In this document: in pieces, positions 37,542 through 45,168 of the stretch | Layout: the number at the start of each line of letters is the position of its first letter | How positions within the stretch are numbered: position 1 is the stretch's first letter | Origin: Mycolicibacter senuensis | GTDB lineage: Bacteria > Actinomycetota > Actinomycetes > Mycobacteriales > Mycobacteriaceae | Length of the DNA stretch: 52,089 bases | Direction: 5' to 3' | Assembly (NCBI RefSeq): GCF_003284925.1 | Contig: NZ_QMEX01000015.1 | Location: 1-52,089 of the forward strand | Program-made: the position numbers and the translations under genes | Notes under the pieces: generated by a model | Seen by the model: the letters and a program-made list of their open reading frames with translations, nothing else | Databases searched by the model: none | What the model was told of the DNA's origin: nothing

Positions 37542-38708
37542 ATGGCCGCACAAGTCTCTGAGGCGTACGTCATCGACGCCGTTCGCACCGCCGTCGGCAA
37601 GCGCAACGGATCGCTGGCCGGTATCCACCCGATCGACTTGGGCGCGTTGGCGTTTAGCGGCCTGCTGGACCGGGTCGGTGTCGACCCGGCTGCTGTCGAC
37701 GATGTGATCACCGGCTGCGTGGACGCCATCGGCGGCCAGGCCGGCAATATCGGCCGGCTGGCGTGGCTGGCGGCCGGCTTCCCCGAAGGGGTGCCCGGGG
37801 TCACCGTCGACCGGCAGTGCGGTTCGTCCCAGCAGGCCATCTCCTTCGGCGCGCAGGCGATCATGTCTCGCACCGCGGACCTGATCGTGGCCGGCGGCGT
37901 GCAGAACATGAGCTGGATCCCGATCTCGTCGGCAATGATCGTCGGCGAGCAGTTCGGCTTCACCTCGCCGACCAACGAGTCGAAGAAGTGGCTGGAGCGC
38001 TACGGCGACGAAGAAGTCTCCCAGTTCCGCGGTGCAGAGATGATCGCCGAGCGCTGGGACATCTCCCGCGAGGACATGGAGCGTTTCGCATTGCAGAGCC
38101 ACCAGCGTGCGTTCACCGCGATCGCCGAGGGTCGCTTCGACAACGAGATCATCGATGTCGACGGTTTCCGGGTGGACGAGTGCCCGCGCGAGTCCACCTT
38201 GGAGAAGATGGCCGGCCTCAAGCCACTGGTCGAGGGCGGCCGGCTGACCGCCGCGGTCTCCAGCCAGATCTGTGACGGGTCGGCCGCGGTGCTGCTCGCC
38301 TCCGAAAGCGCCGTGCAGACGCACGGCCTGAAGCCCCGCGCCCGCATCCACCACATCAGTGCCCGTGGTGACGACCCGGTGATCATGCTGACCGGCCCGA
38401 TTCCGGCCACTCGCTACGCGCTGGAGAAGACCGGCCTGAGCATCGACGACATCGACGTCGTGGAGATCAACGAGGCGTTTGCTCCGGTGGTGCAGGCCTG
38501 GATGAAGGAGTTCCCGATCGACCCGGCCAAGGTCAACCCCAATGGCGGGGCGATCGCGCTCGGGCATCCGCTGGGGGCCACCGGGGCCAAACTGTTCACC
38601 ACGATGCTGCACGAGCTGGAGCGGACCGGCGGCCGGTACGGGTTGCAAACCATGTGTGAGGGCGGCGGTACGGCAAACGTCACCATCATCGAGCGGCTGG
38701 ACAGCTAA
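37542..38708 (+). CDS. fadA6: FadA6, thiolase of ring C/D degradation
   Basis: A 388-residue thiolase that releases acetyl-CoA from a dioxo-octanedioyl-type CoA in the late HIP pathway. The acyl-accepting Cys is in VDRQCGSSQQAISF (near residue 90). The second active-site region shows EINEAFAPVVQAW and GGAIALGHPLGATGAKL, and the C-terminal catalytic Cys is in MCEGGGTANVTII. AAGGAG at 37529-37534 precedes the ATG. It begins 1 bp after the kstR2 stop and ends the fadE30-ipdF-kstR2-fadA6 unit, or runs on into the TetR gene 11 bp downstream. Confidence 0.95.
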   Translation: MAAQVSEAYVIDAVRTAVGKRNGSLAGIHPIDLGALAFSGLLDRVGVDPAAVDDVITGCVDAIGGQAGNIGRLAWLAAGFPEGVPGVTVDRQCGSSQQAISFGAQAIMSRTADLIVAGGVQNMSWIPISSAMIVGEQFGFTSPTNESKKWLERYGDEEVSQFRGAEMIAERWDISREDMERFALQSHQRAFTAIAEGRFDNEIIDVDGFRVDECPRESTLEKMAGLKPLVEGGRLTAAVSSQICDGSAAVLLASESAVQTHGLKPRARIHHISARGDDPVIMLTGPIPATRYALEKTGLSIDDIDVVEINEAFAPVVQAWMKEFPIDPAKVNPNGGAIALGHPLGATGAKLFTTMLHELERTGGRYGLQTMCEGGGTANVTIIERLDS

Positions 38709-38719
38709 ACTTCTGCAGC

Positions 38720-39400
38720 ATGGGAGCAATGACGACCCCCGTGCCGGGCGGGCGCCGGATCCGTGGGTTGGACGCCGAGCAGCGTCGCGCGCAGCGCCGC
38801 GACCAACTCCTGACCGCGGCATTCGACCTGTTCGCGCGGGACGGCTATGTCAACACGTCGATCGAACAGATCTGCCAGACGGCATATGTCGGCAACAAGG
38901 CGTTCTATGAACTGTTCGACAGCAAAGAAGACTGCTTCCTGGCGCTGCTCAACCAGATCGGCGACCGGCTCAAGGGGGAGGTAGAGGCAGAGCTGGGGCG
39001 CAGCGCCCCCGACGAGCCAGGAGAGCTGACGGTGCGCCGGGTTGCCACCACGTTTGCGCACGTGCTGGTCGACGACCCGCGAGTGGCAGTGGTGGCGTTT
39101 CGGGAGTGCACCGGTATCTCGCCGCAGGTGGAGTCCCGACGGCAGGAGAACCGCAGGTGGGCAGCGGCCTTCATCGAGGCGTTCTGGCGCAGCAAGGCAC
39201 CGCCCGACGACAACGCCGACTACCGGGCGATGGCCGTCGCCACCGTCGGGGGGGTCTTCGAGTTGATCGCCGACTTCTTGCATGCCACCGAGCCGCCGCG
39301 GTCGATCGACGAGTTGGCGAACGATCTGACCTCGTTCGTGCTCGCGGTCGGACACGGAATCCACTATGCCGGTCCGGCCCGACCGAGCCGGGCCGGGTGA
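38720..39400 (+). CDS. TetR/AcrR-family regulator
   Basis: A 226-residue TetR-family repressor with a clear N-terminal HTH (LLTAAFDLFARDGYVNTSIEQICQTAYVGNKAFYELFDSKEDCF) and an all-helical ligand domain whose effector is unknown. The first residues before RIRGLDAEQRRAQRRD are disordered; a second ATG at 38729 is an alternative start. It follows fadA6 by 11 bp on the same strand and may be read through from the KstR2-controlled promoter. It converges with the next TetR gene, with only 9 bp between stops. It is not one of the conserved cholesterol regulators I know. Confidence 0.85.
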   Translation: MGAMTTPVPGGRRIRGLDAEQRRAQRRDQLLTAAFDLFARDGYVNTSIEQICQTAYVGNKAFYELFDSKEDCFLALLNQIGDRLKGEVEAELGRSAPDEPGELTVRRVATTFAHVLVDDPRVAVVAFRECTGISPQVESRRQENRRWAAAFIEAFWRSKAPPDDNADYRAMAVATVGGVFELIADFLHATEPPRSIDELANDLTSFVLAVGHGIHYAGPARPSRAG

Positions 39401-39409
39401 GGTAGCCGG

Positions 39410-40231
39410 TCAGCGCACCAGCCCGGAGATGATGTCGCCGACCGTTCGTCGTGCCAGGGCATCGAGTTCGCCGCGACTGGTGCCGCGCAGCGGCCCGCGC
39501 AGCGCCAGTTCGGCGAATCCGTGTACGGCCGACCAGCACGGCCACTCCGCTCCCGCGCGTTGTTCCGGTTGCAGCACACCGGCTTCGACCATCGCGTCGA
39601 GGGCATCGACCAGCGCGCGAAGCGGCGGCGGGACCCGGTCATCGCCGATCGCGCTGAGGTCGGAACCGGGTTCCAGCTTCGCCTCTCCTGCGTCGAGGCT
39701 CGCTGAACCGCGGTGTTGATGCGGCGGTTCCAGCTTCGCCTCTCCTGCGTCGAGGCTCGCTGAACCGCGGTGTTGATGCGGCGGTCCCAGCTTCGCCTCT
39801 CCTGCGTCGAGGCTCGCTGAACCGCGGTGTTGATGCGGCGGTCCCAGCTTCGCCTCTCCTGCGTCGAGGCTCGCTGAACCGCCGAAGAACGCCACCGCGA
39901 ACCACCCGGGTTCGTTCAACGCGAACTCGATGTAGCCGAGACCGACTGCGCGCAGCTGATCACGGGCTCGGGTCTGCGCTGAACCGCGCCGGCTTACCGG
40001 TTTGAGCATGCGCGCGGCCATCTTGTCGTGGATGGCCGTCGCCACCGCGGTCAACAGCGCCTCACGGTCGGCGAAGTGACGGTAGGCGGCGTTGGGTGAG
40101 ACCCCGGCGCGGCGTGTCGCCGCCCGGATGGTCAGGGCATCCGGACCGCCGGTGCGGGTGAGCTGCAGGCCGGCGTCGATCAGTGCCGCGCACAGATCGC
40201 CGTGGTGGTAACCGGTCTTCGTCGCAGTCAC
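39410..40231 (-). CDS. TetR-family regulator with 57-bp in-frame repeat expansion
   Basis: A 273-residue TetR-family protein. The HTH is ALTIRAATRRAGVSPNAAYRHFADREALL near residues 30-58. Within the ligand-binding domain, after ALNEPGWFAVAFFGG, the chain carries four copies of SASLDAGEAKL joined by three PPHQHRG linkers, then returns to the family pattern at PPPLRALVDALDAMVEAGVL. Without the repeat the protein would be close to 200 residues, the normal size. The last helix ends RRTVGDIISGLVR. GTG at 40231 is chosen because the KTGYHHGDL pattern starts just after it. It is divergent from the DUF899 gene, and a near-palindromic operator lies between them. Confidence 0.85.
   Translation of the reverse strand: MTATKTGYHHGDLCAALIDAGLQLTRTGGPDALTIRAATRRAGVSPNAAYRHFADREALLTAVATAIHDKMAARMLKPVSRRGSAQTRARDQLRAVGLGYIEFALNEPGWFAVAFFGGSASLDAGEAKLGPPHQHRGSASLDAGEAKLGPPHQHRGSASLDAGEAKLEPPHQHRGSASLDAGEAKLEPGSDLSAIGDDRVPPPLRALVDALDAMVEAGVLQPEQRAGAEWPCWSAVHGFAELALRGPLRGTSRGELDALARRTVGDIISGLVR
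39671..39882. repeat. 57-bp tandem repeat (VNTR-like), about 3.7 copies
   Basis: Units begin at 39671, 39728, 39785 and 39842, a period of exactly 57 bp; the fourth is cut after about 41 bp. Copies differ only by a T/C change at the second base and by the edges. The period is a multiple of three, so the frame of the enclosing TetR gene is kept (19 residues per unit). Each unit holds a GC-rich imperfect palindrome around GCCTCTCCTGCGTCGAGGC. Confidence 0.95.
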
Positions 40232-40256
40232 CTCTTGACAGCTCCCTCGTATCGAA

Positions 40257-40294
40257 GTGTACGGTGTCAACATACCAATGTAGACGCCGTACAC
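40257..40294. promoter_or_regulatory. Candidate TetR operator between the repeat-bearing TetR and DUF899 genes
   Basis: Inverted repeat with 16-bp arms, 40257-40272 (GTGTACGGTGTCAACA) and 40279-40294 (TGTAGACGCCGTACAC), matching at 14 of 16 positions across a 6-nt spacer. It sits 25 bp from the TetR start and 21 bp from the DUF899 start, where an autoregulatory TetR site for both divergent genes would be. Confidence 0.7.
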
Positions 40295-40315
40295 ATGACA
40301 TCGGGAGGAGTTCTC

Positions 40316-41005
40316 GTGACTACGACCTTGGGGTTGCCGCCCGTCGTGGACCGGTCGGCCTGGCAGCGGGAACTCGACGCCCTGCGAGTCCGGGAGAAGG
40401 CGGCCACCCGGGAACTCGACGCCATCGCCGCGCAGCGCCGCCGGTTGCCGATGGTCGCGATGGGCAACTACGTGCTCGAAGGCGAGAACGGCCCGGTTCG
40501 CCTGCCGGAGATGTTCGACAACAAGAGTCAGCTGATCGTCTACCACCACATGTGGTCACCCGGACAGGAGTGGCAATGCCCCGGATGTACGGGGTACACC
40601 GCGCAGTTCACCCGGCTGGAGTTTCTGTCGGCTTATGACGCGCGCTTCGTCATCGTCACGCAGGGTCCCATCGACGAAGCGATCGAGTACAAGCACCGAG
40701 TCGGCAACCAGATGGACTGGTACAGCAGCGCCGGCAGTGGGTTCGGGGCGGATGTCGATGCTCCGCCGGGCGGTGGATTCGCCGTCAACGTCTTTCTGCG
40801 GCAAGGAGATACGGTCTACCGAACCTGGCACACCGCCGGACGTGGTGTCGAACAGCTCAGTCACACGTTCCCATTGATCGACTTGTTGCCCTATGGGCGT
40901 CAGGAGGAGTGGCAGGACTCGCCCTCCGGCTGGCCGCAGGGCCCCACCTACGGCCGCTGGGCGAGCTCTCCGGAGATCGCCCAGCTATACGGCCCCGAGT
41001 CGTAG
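40316..41005 (+). CDS. DUF899-family thioredoxin-like protein
   Basis: A 229-residue member of the DUF899 family. Typical features are the N-terminal helix ELDALRVREKAATRELDAIAAQRRRLPMV, the strand LIVYHHMWSP followed by CPGCTGYTAQF, in which CPGC recalls a thioredoxin-like redox pair, and the C-terminal DLLPYGRQEEWQDSPSGWPQGPTYGRW. Family members are cytosolic and of unproven function, often next to TetR regulators. GTG at 40316 follows GGGAGGAG at 40302-40309; an upstream ATG at 40295 would overlap the ribosome-binding site and the operator. The VOC gene follows after 23 bp in the same direction, so both are likely controlled by the divergent TetR. Confidence 0.85.
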   Translation: MTTTLGLPPVVDRSAWQRELDALRVREKAATRELDAIAAQRRRLPMVAMGNYVLEGENGPVRLPEMFDNKSQLIVYHHMWSPGQEWQCPGCTGYTAQFTRLEFLSAYDARFVIVTQGPIDEAIEYKHRVGNQMDWYSSAGSGFGADVDAPPGGGFAVNVFLRQGDTVYRTWHTAGRGVEQLSHTFPLIDLLPYGRQEEWQDSPSGWPQGPTYGRWASSPEIAQLYGPES

Positions 41006-41028
41006 TCCCCCAACCGAGAAGGAGAAAG

Positions 41029-41418
41029 ATGAGCACGATCACGACCGGCCTGAAGACGATCAACCTGGTGTGTGTCCCGACGCCTGATCAGGACAAGGCC
41101 GTTGCGTTCTATGAGTCGCTGGGCTTCGAGAAGCGCACCGACATCGAGATGGACGATGGTTACCGATGGATCGAGGTTTACCCGCCGACAGGTATCGCCG
41201 GCATCGCGCTGGCGCCGCCGCCGCCGGGGAGCGGTCCGGTTGAGCCGGCCGTCACCGGCATCACGCTGACCACCGACGACATCGACGCCACGCTGGCAGC
41301 CATGAAAGAGCTCGGGGTCGATGTCGACGAGCAGGTGTCCCGGATGGGTGATCCGGTGCCGCCGCTGTTCTGGTTCCGCGACCCGACCGGCCACACCCTG
41401 ATGGTGGCCGAGGTCTGA
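41029..41418 (+). CDS. VOC-family (glyoxalase/bleomycin-resistance-like) protein
   Basis: A 129-residue single vicinal-oxygen-chelate module with the two beta-alpha-beta-beta-beta halves: INLVCVPTPDQDKAVAFYESLGFEKRTDI at the start and FWFRDPTGHTLMVAEV at the end. Candidate metal ligands are Glu (WIEVYPP), His (GHTLM) and the terminal Glu (VAEV). The substrate is unknown. AAGGAGA at 41018-41024 fixes the ATG. It is the second gene of a pair with DUF899. A 57-bp palindromic repeat begins 9 bp after its stop and could end the transcript. Confidence 0.85.
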   Translation: MSTITTGLKTINLVCVPTPDQDKAVAFYESLGFEKRTDIEMDDGYRWIEVYPPTGIAGIALAPPPPGSGPVEPAVTGITLTTDDIDATLAAMKELGVDVDEQVSRMGDPVPPLFWFRDPTGHTLMVAEV

Positions 41419-41427
41419 TCCTCGTGC

Positions 41428-41484
41428 CGAGCGCCAATCTCCCGACGCCGCCACGGCGTGTCGCGTCGTGAGATTGGCGCTCGG
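41428..41484. repeat. 57-bp palindromic repeat, copy A
   Basis: A 57-bp element with terminal arms CGAGCGCCAATCT (41428-41440) and their complement (41472-41484), plus an inner stem with GACG/CGTC and GCCG/CGGC pairings. It differs from copy B (42412-42468) at one base (T at 41461 against C at 42445). It lies between the VOC stop and the start of the DUF559 gene. Confidence 0.93.
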
Positions 41485-41540
41485 CGGGCTTGTGGATGGG
41501 TGTCGGCGCGAATCGGCATCCGCGGGCAGGCTTTCAGGCT

Positions 41541-42455
41541 GTGGACGAATTGGGATGGCCATTCCTGGGGCAGGAAGCACTGGCTGCCAAGGCCATCCCC
41601 GAGCGGGCGATGCGGGCGCTCTACGAGCCGGTCTATCCGGGGGTCTATGTGCCCTGGGGCGTCGAGCTGACCGCCCGGCAGCGGGCGGAGGCGGCGTGGC
41701 TGTGGTCACGCCGCCGCGGCGTGATCGCGGGTGACTCGGCCGCGGCACTGCTGGGCGCGAAGTGGGTTAGCGGCGCGCTGGACGCCGAGCTGGTGTACGG
41801 CAGCCGCATGCCCCCGCAGAAGCTCATCGTGCACCGCGACACCCTGAAGCCGGGCGAGGTGACGAACGTCGACGGGATGGCGGTCACCTCCCCGGCGCGC
41901 ACCGCTTTCGACATCGGGCGGCGTACGTCGTCACGGCTGCGGGCTCTCCAGCGGCTTGACGCACTGGCGAACGCCACCGGCGTCGGGGTTGCCGAAGTCG
42001 AGGCCGTCATCGTCGCGCATCGTGGGGCGCGGAACCTGAACCGGCTTCGCCGGGTGCTGCCGCTCGTCGACCGCGGAGCGGAGTCGCCACAGGAGACGCG
42101 GACGCGATTGGTGTTGATCGACGCCGGCCTGCCGCGGCCGGAGACCCAGATCGTGGTGTGCGGCGAATACGGGGAATTCGTGGCCCGGATCGATATGGGC
42201 TACCGGGACATGAAGGTCGGCATCGAATACGACGGTCAGCAGCACTGGACTGATCCGCAACAGCGCCAACATGATATCGACCGGCAGGTGGCGCTGGCCG
42301 ATGCGGGCTGGGTGATCATCCGGGTCAGCGCGGAGCTGCTGCGGTATCGGGAGGCGACGCTGATCGGCCGGGTGCGGGACGCGATGTGCGCGGCCGGATC
42401 GCCAGCCCGCGCGAGCGCCAATCTCCCGACGCCGCCACGGCGTGCCGCGTCGTGA
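41541..42455 (+). CDS. DUF559 nuclease-like protein with AbiEi-like N-terminal region
   Basis: A 304-residue protein. The N-terminal two-thirds (ALYEPVYPGVYVPWGVELTARQRAEAAWLW, ... VTSPARTAFDIGRRTS) resembles the AbiEi-type antitoxin/transcription-factor module common in actinobacteria. The C-terminal part is a DUF559 domain of the Vsr/PD-(D/E)XK-like endonuclease group: VARIDMGYRDMKVGIEYDGQQHW and QRQHDIDRQVALADAGWVIIRVSAE, with candidate metal residues Asp, Glu and Asp in the first segment. GTG at 41541 (VDELGWPFLGQEA) is chosen; an in-frame GTG at 41490 would add 17 atypical residues. The last 14 residues (ASANLPTPPRRAAS) are encoded by the 57-bp palindrome copy B, which also supplies the stop. 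No such gene occupies this place in M. tuberculosis. Confidence 0.8.
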   Translation: MDELGWPFLGQEALAAKAIPERAMRALYEPVYPGVYVPWGVELTARQRAEAAWLWSRRRGVIAGDSAAALLGAKWVSGALDAELVYGSRMPPQKLIVHRDTLKPGEVTNVDGMAVTSPARTAFDIGRRTSSRLRALQRLDALANATGVGVAEVEAVIVAHRGARNLNRLRRVLPLVDRGAESPQETRTRLVLIDAGLPRPETQIVVCGEYGEFVARIDMGYRDMKVGIEYDGQQHWTDPQQRQHDIDRQVALADAGWVIIRVSAELLRYREATLIGRVRDAMCAAGSPARASANLPTPPRRAAS

Positions 42456-42468
42456 GATTGGCGCTCGG
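42412..42468. repeat. 57-bp palindromic repeat, copy B
   Basis: Second copy of the 57-bp element, 56 of 57 bases identical to copy A and in the same orientation. It contains the stop codon of the DUF559 gene and ends 2 bp before the stop of the convergent ipdC gene, so its hairpin could terminate both. Confidence 0.93.
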
Positions 42469-42470
42469 GG

Positions 42471-43541
42471 TTAGACGACGAAGGAGTTGGCGCTGCGCAG
42501 GTGCTCGACCGCCTCGGCCACGATGCCCTCGATCAGCTCCGCGCACGACGGCAGGCTGTCGAGGATGCCGGCCACCTGACCCGAGGCCAGCACGCCCGCC
42601 TCGGTGTTGCCTTCCACCAGACCGGCTTTGAGCAGCATCGGGGTGTTGGCGGCCATCAGCACCTGCGACCAGGTGAGTTCCTTGCCGTGCCGCATGGCCA
42701 GCCCGTCTTTGACCATGGTCGGCCAGCTCATGCCCGACATCTTCTTGAACTTCGCCGCGTTGCGAATGGCAGCGCTGAAACCGCGCGCCCGCGAACCGCT
42801 TTCGAGCTTGTTCACCAGCTCGGTGCGCAGCACCCGGTGCGGCATGCCGTCGACGCGGGTGGAGACCACGGTGCCGCCCAGATCGGCGGCCAGGTAGCGC
42901 TGCTTGACCGCGTCCGGAACGGTGGAGTCGCTGGTCAGCAGGAACCGGGTGCCCATCGCGACGCCCGTCGCGCCATAGGACAGTGCGGCGGCCAGGCCGC
43001 GACCGTCGAAGAACCCGCCGGCGGCGATCACCTGCACTCCGGTGCCGGCAACGGCGTCGAGCACCGATGGCAGCAGCAGGGTGGTGGCCACCGGACCGGT
43101 GTGGCCACCGCCCTCGCCGCCCTGCACGATCACCGCGTCGGCACCCCAGGAGGCCACCTTCTTGGCGTGCTTGGCCGCACCGACCGACGGGATCACCACC
43201 GCACCCGCCTCTTTGAGCTTCGCGATCAGCTCGGCCTTGGGGGCCAGCGCGAACGACGCCACCTTGACGCCCTCGCGGATCATCAGGTCCACCCGGTCGC
43301 CGGCGTCGGCGCCGTCGGCGCGGATGTTGACCCCGAACGGCTTGTCGGTCGCCGACTTCACCTTGGCGATCGCGGTGGCCAGCTCGTCGATGGTCATGGT
43401 CGCCGAGGCCAGGATGCCCAGGCCGCCGGCATTGGCGGTCGCCGAGACCAGTCGGGCGCCGGCCACCCAGCCCATCCCGGTTTGCACCACCGGGTGTTCG
43501 ATGCCGACCAGCTCGGTCAGCGGGGTCTTGAGGCGGCTCAT
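42471..43541 (-). CDS. ipdC: IpdC, flavin-dependent reductase of HIP degradation (Rv3553)
   Basis: A 356-residue FMN-dependent protein of the nitronate monooxygenase/2-nitropropane dioxygenase fold. Family signatures are IEHPVVQTGMGWVAGARLVSA, NAGGLGILASATMT, the flavin phosphate-binding VIVQGGEGGGHTGPVA and VIAAGGFFDGRGLAAALSYGATGVAMGTRF. The sequence follows M. tuberculosis Rv3553 closely. IpdC is required for degrading the C/D-ring intermediate and is controlled by KstR2. Its start overlaps the ipdB stop by 4 bp (43538-43541), making it the last gene of the echA20-ipdA-ipdB-ipdC unit. It converges with the DUF559 gene; copy B of the palindrome lies between the two ends. Confidence 0.94.
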   Translation of the reverse strand: MSRLKTPLTELVGIEHPVVQTGMGWVAGARLVSATANAGGLGILASATMTIDELATAIAKVKSATDKPFGVNIRADGADAGDRVDLMIREGVKVASFALAPKAELIAKLKEAGAVVIPSVGAAKHAKKVASWGADAVIVQGGEGGGHTGPVATTLLLPSVLDAVAGTGVQVIAAGGFFDGRGLAAALSYGATGVAMGTRFLLTSDSTVPDAVKQRYLAADLGGTVVSTRVDGMPHRVLRTELVNKLESGSRARGFSAAIRNAAKFKKMSGMSWPTMVKDGLAMRHGKELTWSQVLMAANTPMLLKAGLVEGNTEAGVLASGQVAGILDSLPSCAELIEGIVAEAVEHLRSANSFVV

Positions 43542-44290
43542 GCCCGTACTTCTTTATCCCGCAGCGACTTCGGGTCGATAACCTCGCGGATCAGCCGCAG
43601 CTCCTCGACCTCCGGCAGCCGGGTCGCCGGCGCATCGGCCAGCCCGTGCACCTCGAACGAGGTGTTGTCGGCGACCTCATCGGCGGTGACGCCCGGGTGC
43701 AGCGAGACCGCACGCATCTGGTGCGAAGGGCCGCCGAAGTCGAACACCCCGAGGTTGGTCACCACGCCGCCCAGGTTGAAGAACCGGAACGCCGGGTTGG
43801 CGGGATCCACCTTGTCGTAGCCGATGCCGGACACGATGTCGACGCTCTCGCAGAACACCCGCGGCGAGTGCGCACCCACCCAGTAGCTGGTGGTGTGGTT
43901 GATGGTGTTGCCGGGCGCGCCGCGGACCCCGAACATCTGCCGGGTGGGGTGCTGCAGCGGGCCGAACGCCGACAAGTTCTGGTTGCCGTACCGGTCGATC
44001 TGGTTGGCGCCCATGATCACATGCCGACGGCCCCACGACAGGGTTTCGAAGACGCGGTTGAACGGCATCCAGCCCTCCAGGGGTCCGACCTTCCCGATCG
44101 CCGGGGTGTCGGCGAGGATGCGGGCCTCACCGTCGGTGATCACCAGGTCGGGGGAGAAGGTGAGCCGGGCGAGCCGGGCGCCCACTGAGGGCACCGTGGC
44201 CATCGGGCTGGCCATGATCTCGCCGGCGTCCCGGAACAACTCGGCGCAGGCGATGGCGCAGATCTCGGCGCGGGTGGGTGAGTCGGTCAT
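43538..44290 (-). CDS. ipdB: IpdB, COCHEA-CoA hydrolase beta subunit
   Basis: A 250-residue subunit of the CoA-transferase-like fold. With IpdA it forms the hydrolase that opens the last steroid ring (COCHEA-CoA). The sequence has the family pattern ADTPAIGKVGPLEGWMPFNRVFETLSWGRRHVIMGANQIDRYGNQNLS and HSPRVFCESVDIVSGIGYDK. It aligns with Rv3552. It overlaps ipdA by ATGA (44287-44290) and ipdC by the same arrangement, so stoichiometric expression by coupling is likely. Confidence 0.94.
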   Translation of the reverse strand: MTDSPTRAEICAIACAELFRDAGEIMASPMATVPSVGARLARLTFSPDLVITDGEARILADTPAIGKVGPLEGWMPFNRVFETLSWGRRHVIMGANQIDRYGNQNLSAFGPLQHPTRQMFGVRGAPGNTINHTTSYWVGAHSPRVFCESVDIVSGIGYDKVDPANPAFRFFNLGGVVTNLGVFDFGGPSHQMRAVSLHPGVTADEVADNTSFEVHGLADAPATRLPEVEELRLIREVIDPKSLRDKEVRA

Positions 44291-45168
44291 GCTTGGGCCT
44301 CCGCTCCGAACTTCTTGACCGCCGCCTGGTAGTCCTCTTCGCTACCGGACAGGTAGGTGGCCTTGAACTCCGCCCAGGTCTCGTCGGACCTCGCGGCTTC
44401 GGCGTAATGCCGCTGGAACTTCTCGTCGCGGCCGTAATCTGCTGCGCCGATGGTGAAGTGGGCACCACCGGGTGCTTCCACGACGTTGTCGACCATCATC
44501 CGGTTGATGATCTGGGTCTGCGGCGACGTGGTGGCGATCAGCTCCTCGGTGGGCACGATCTTCTCCACCGACAGGAAGCGGCGCTGCGCCGACATCAAGA
44601 ACAGGTCGTCGAAGTAGGGGTCGATGCCGGTGTAGGCGGCGTTGCCACGCTCATCGCCGAGGTTCATGTGCACGAACGCGGCGTCGAGGTTCAACGCCGG
44701 CATCGCGACCAACGTCTCGTGGGCACCGTCAGTCGGGTACGGGCTGGTGACGGTCTTGAGCTCCCCTTCCCAGAAGTCGATCACCGAGCTGCCCAGGCCG
44801 GCCCGGGTCGGGAGGAACGGCAGACGCTGGGCGGCGGCCTGCAGCCCGCACCGCAGCATGCCCTCGTCCATCTCGCGGGCCTCGATCGCGCCGGTGGTGC
44901 GGGCACGCGCGAACCAGGGATCGTAGAACGGCGGCGAGTCCAGCGAGACGAACCCGTAATAGGCCCGGCGCACCTTGCCGGCCGAGCACAGCAGGCCCAG
45001 GTCCGGGCCGCCGTAGGTCACCACGGTCAGGTCTTTGACTCCGGTGCGCAGTATGGCGCGGACGAATGCCATCGGCTTGCGGCGCGAACCCCAGCCGCCG
45101 ATGCCGATCGTCATGCCGTCGCGCAACTCGGCGACGGCGTCGTCCAGAGTGGTCAGCTTGGTCGTCAC
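44287..45168 (-). CDS. ipdA: IpdA, COCHEA-CoA hydrolase alpha subunit
   Basis: A 293-residue subunit of the CoA-transferase-like fold, partner of IpdB, matching Rv3551. The N-terminal GMTIGIGGWGSRRKPMAFVRAIL forms the conserved glycine loop, and the body has TYGGPDLGLLCSAGKVRRAYYGFVSLD, EAREMDEGMLRCGLQAAAQRLPF and MPALNLDAAFVHMNLGDERGN. The acidic cluster in the EAREMDEG stretch includes the glutamate family members use for catalysis. It overlaps echA20 by 4 bp (45165-45168) and ipdB by 4 bp. Confidence 0.95.
   Translation of the reverse strand: MTTKLTTLDDAVAELRDGMTIGIGGWGSRRKPMAFVRAILRTGVKDLTVVTYGGPDLGLLCSAGKVRRAYYGFVSLDSPPFYDPWFARARTTGAIEAREMDEGMLRCGLQAAAQRLPFLPTRAGLGSSVIDFWEGELKTVTSPYPTDGAHETLVAMPALNLDAAFVHMNLGDERGNAAYTGIDPYFDDLFLMSAQRRFLSVEKIVPTEELIATTSPQTQIINRMMVDNVVEAPGGAHFTIGAADYGRDEKFQRHYAEAARSDETWAEFKATYLSGSEEDYQAAVKKFGAEAQA

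Noticed and set aside
39671..39882. Tandem repeat considered as a CRISPR array
   Set aside because: Units are contiguous with no variable spacers, the period is 57 bp and the frame is coding.
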